Virus record (IMG/VR): IMGVR_UViG_3300025736_002212
Location: 1-30,665 of that record
Direction: 5' to 3' (one strand)
Length of the DNA stretch: 30,665 nucleotides
DNA from: a virus
Position 1 is the first letter of the stretch, and every line of letters begins with the position of its first letter. Positions 30,101-30,665 of the stretch are shown here, piece by piece. The translations under genes and the position numbers were made by a program. The notes below the pieces were generated by a model that was not told the origin of the DNA, did not search any database, and saw only the letters and a list, made by a program, of their open reading frames with translations.

Positions 30101-30593
30101 TAATAAATGGGGCCGTGTTGAACACATCACCGATCCGACCTACACCTATTCTCTTGACAAAAACCGGGCCGATTTCGGAACGGCGCGACGTGATATCACC
30201 ATCAAGGTTTGGGCTGAAGATATCTTCAACCAGATTTCAGTTTATCCGGCATGGATTGAGGTTAAGAATCCGGCCCCGGCGGCGTTAGGGAATATAACTG
30301 CTGTTACACAAACGTATATTGGAGTTGACGGTGATGGGAACCACATTAATAGTGCGGTATTCAACAAATCAGAAGAAATTGATGTTGATCGATATCTAAT
30401 TCATGTTATTTACTGGGATGGAGGAACTTTTATCCCACGGCCTGATTTAGATGTATATATAAAAACTCCAAGCAATACACTTATTGTTTACCATGTTGCA
30501 GGGACAGAGTTTTCAATTAACGTTGCCGTAGCTGATACATTTGCAGACCCCGATATTGATTGGACGAATCCGGATCTGAATTGGTTATTCTAA
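27117..30593 (+). CDS. Fused tail tip protein I-J (host specificity protein)
   Basis: The 1158-aa protein combines two lambda genes. Residues 1-75 are a ubiquitin-like gpI domain, and 81-118 is its hydrophobic hairpin (WLLVGAMILAAASVGVPVGA and on). From about 130 the gpJ part begins with PTYGWDGVQNTANVGVPVPIIYGE. The Phage-tail_3 core and fibronectin-like beta units near 817-910 (QCENVKATSKSAYDVTIYVS, GVTYYFKAVS) follow. The start ATG 27117 follows AAGGGGG. The last ~100 residues (from about 30290) fall to roughly 30% GC, the receptor-binding end most exposed to exchange. Confidence 0.9.
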   Translation: MIKLKIIPNMFDREGRTESEVLTTGEGTPLLDLIDEKYRKGEWRLIHSRDGYIAPEQWESTIVYNGDEIIITPVVEGPETWLLVGAMILAAASVGVPVGAVFVIAGIGMVGYGMYSMMQPIKPAFSGSGNLSDSPTYGWDGVQNTANVGVPVPIIYGEHRVAGNYINQYSTRGIPNENEDDDDDTTKEYQRSYLNILIALGEGPVQSIAGITTDTDATVTPATIGDKIKINGNPISNFEGCKVYTRMGNQEQTVIPGFGDLHNLVDYNDELLKDDSNIYTTTDMDVQAIVLHFTASSIIKMETGSATWKPQTIQATVEYRKSGIDGEPWTECRYHKAKYKYGGGEGGDGSFPTVSFEIHAKEQNEYRYEFRIDGISEDITDGLAPYQYDVRITKISPDSNEERNVDFYLSGVDEIRYDDLAYPYTALLGLKVLATSQISGALNSVTTMVQGRTVDYYDGATWTNVYPSGDGDTYRNPIWCLHDLLTNSRYGVGDYISSEHISAAHWKIQADYCDGLEAVEGGSDETRFRLDLVMDSDSSATDWISTICASFLCFPIWTAGAVMPVIDKPESPVQLISAGNTIAGSFVESFSSINQSANVIEIQFANEENDYERETIQIENEVAMVAGDPIRKKTMFLAGVTRLTQAGRVGRYLLNLSRYCTRSISFSAGIDQIALQAGDVFDFASNIPQWGVGSGRVKSGTASTVKLKANVTLATLASGETNLIRIRHADDSYEEATISSPAGVYAAGSDISIVGTFDTTPAAFDVYTVGTTPAKPFRALEIANEEDGIVKVTALEYHSEVYAYTGQALPPINYTALPDPFKIPAQCENVKATSKSAYDVTIYVSFSVPELDLANYGVWDRAEILMSTDGGSTYRKIGESEGDMFAVKNLAPGVTYYFKAVSITKWDIKANVDNATAASILVQPPELPVVRGLRLTESPGGNEFVGPDATFQWNDIELYTLGAYGAGEEPFGAGSGVQRNPYILGYRVEIRGTSDNKWGRVEHITDPTYTYSLDKNRADFGTARRDITIKVWAEDIFNQISVYPAWIEVKNPAPAALGNITAVTQTYIGVDGDGNHINSAVFNKSEEIDVDRYLIHVIYWDGGTFIPRPDLDVYIKTPSNTLIVYHVAGTEFSINVAVADTFADPDIDWTNPDLNWLF

Positions 30594-30606
30594 GGAGTTT
30601 TGTGGC

Positions 30607-30665
30607 ATGAGTCAATACACGGCAGGGACAGTCACGACAACACTAGGGTCCGGCATTGTCACCGG
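30607..30665 (+). CDS. Start of a further tail protein (cut by window edge)
   Basis: After AAGGAG, an ATG at 30607 opens a frame to the end of the window: MSQYTAGTVTTTLGSGIVTG. The 'Y..GTVt.t.GS..VTG' start is typical of tail fibre, spike or tip-decoration proteins downstream of J. Only about 19 residues are visible, so no domain can be assigned. Confidence 0.7.
   Translation, partial: MSQYTAGTVTTTLGSGIVT

Overview
The window is the left two thirds of a temperate tailed-phage (or prophage) genome. The long non-contractile tail module (tape measure, then homologues of lambda M, L, K and I-J) marks a siphovirus. A lipobox protein and a lambda-type L/K/J tail tip point to a Gram-negative host, most likely a proteobacterium. 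The species cannot be named from sequence alone. Local GC is mostly about 50-60%, with a few clearly AT-rich islands.

Layout. (1) Positions 1-1771 hold a leftward early/lysogeny block. It contains a leftward promoter with phased A-tracts, small proteins of 108, 67 and 69 aa (the last a zinc-ribbon membrane protein), and a lambda-repressor-type HTH protein that appears to have its own leaderless promoter. Two further small proteins and a pentapeptide-repeat protein cut by the window edge follow. (2) Positions 1683-2855 are a gene-free control region of about 1.2 kb, unusually dense in repeats. It has two paired inverted operators, a strong rightward promoter, a probable terminated small RNA, a palindrome over a second promoter, a perfect 11-bp inverted repeat, ten 11-bp iterons, a second 11-bp array, an AT/purine-rich stretch, a GC triloop hairpin and 8-bp repeats. 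(3) Positions 2856-8754 hold the head genes: terminase small and large subunits, SPP1 gp6-type portal, scaffold, major capsid protein, a protein with an AT-hook-like tail, and a head-tail connector. (4) Positions 8772-16328 hold a ten-gene cassette inserted in the head operon and read in the same direction, with stop/start overlaps between most genes. It encodes four glycosyltransferase-like proteins, three separate methyltransferases plus one methyltransferase domain fused to LicD, a lipoprotein, and a CTP-dependent cytidylyltransferase. (5) Positions 16321-20577 resume the head/neck genes: a small membrane protein, a metallophosphoesterase, a Mu F-type minor head protein with a putative ADP-ribosyltransferase tail, head closure, neck and tail-terminator proteins, and an internal terminator hairpin. 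(6) Positions 20601-30665 hold the tail genes: tube, chaperones G/GT with a canonical -1 slippery heptamer, tape measure, M, L with a large insertion between its cluster cysteines, K (NlpC/P60), a fused I-J protein, and the first codons of a further tail protein.

How the genes work together. Standard head and tail assembly proceeds from one rightward operon. The glycan cassette is embedded in this late operon, so its products should accumulate while virions assemble. That favours modification of the particle itself, for example O-glycosylation of capsid or tail proteins with a methylated, phospho-substituted glycan. Modification of the host surface late in infection is the alternative. This cassette, together with the altered L and minor head proteins and the iteron-like control region, is the most unusual content of the window.
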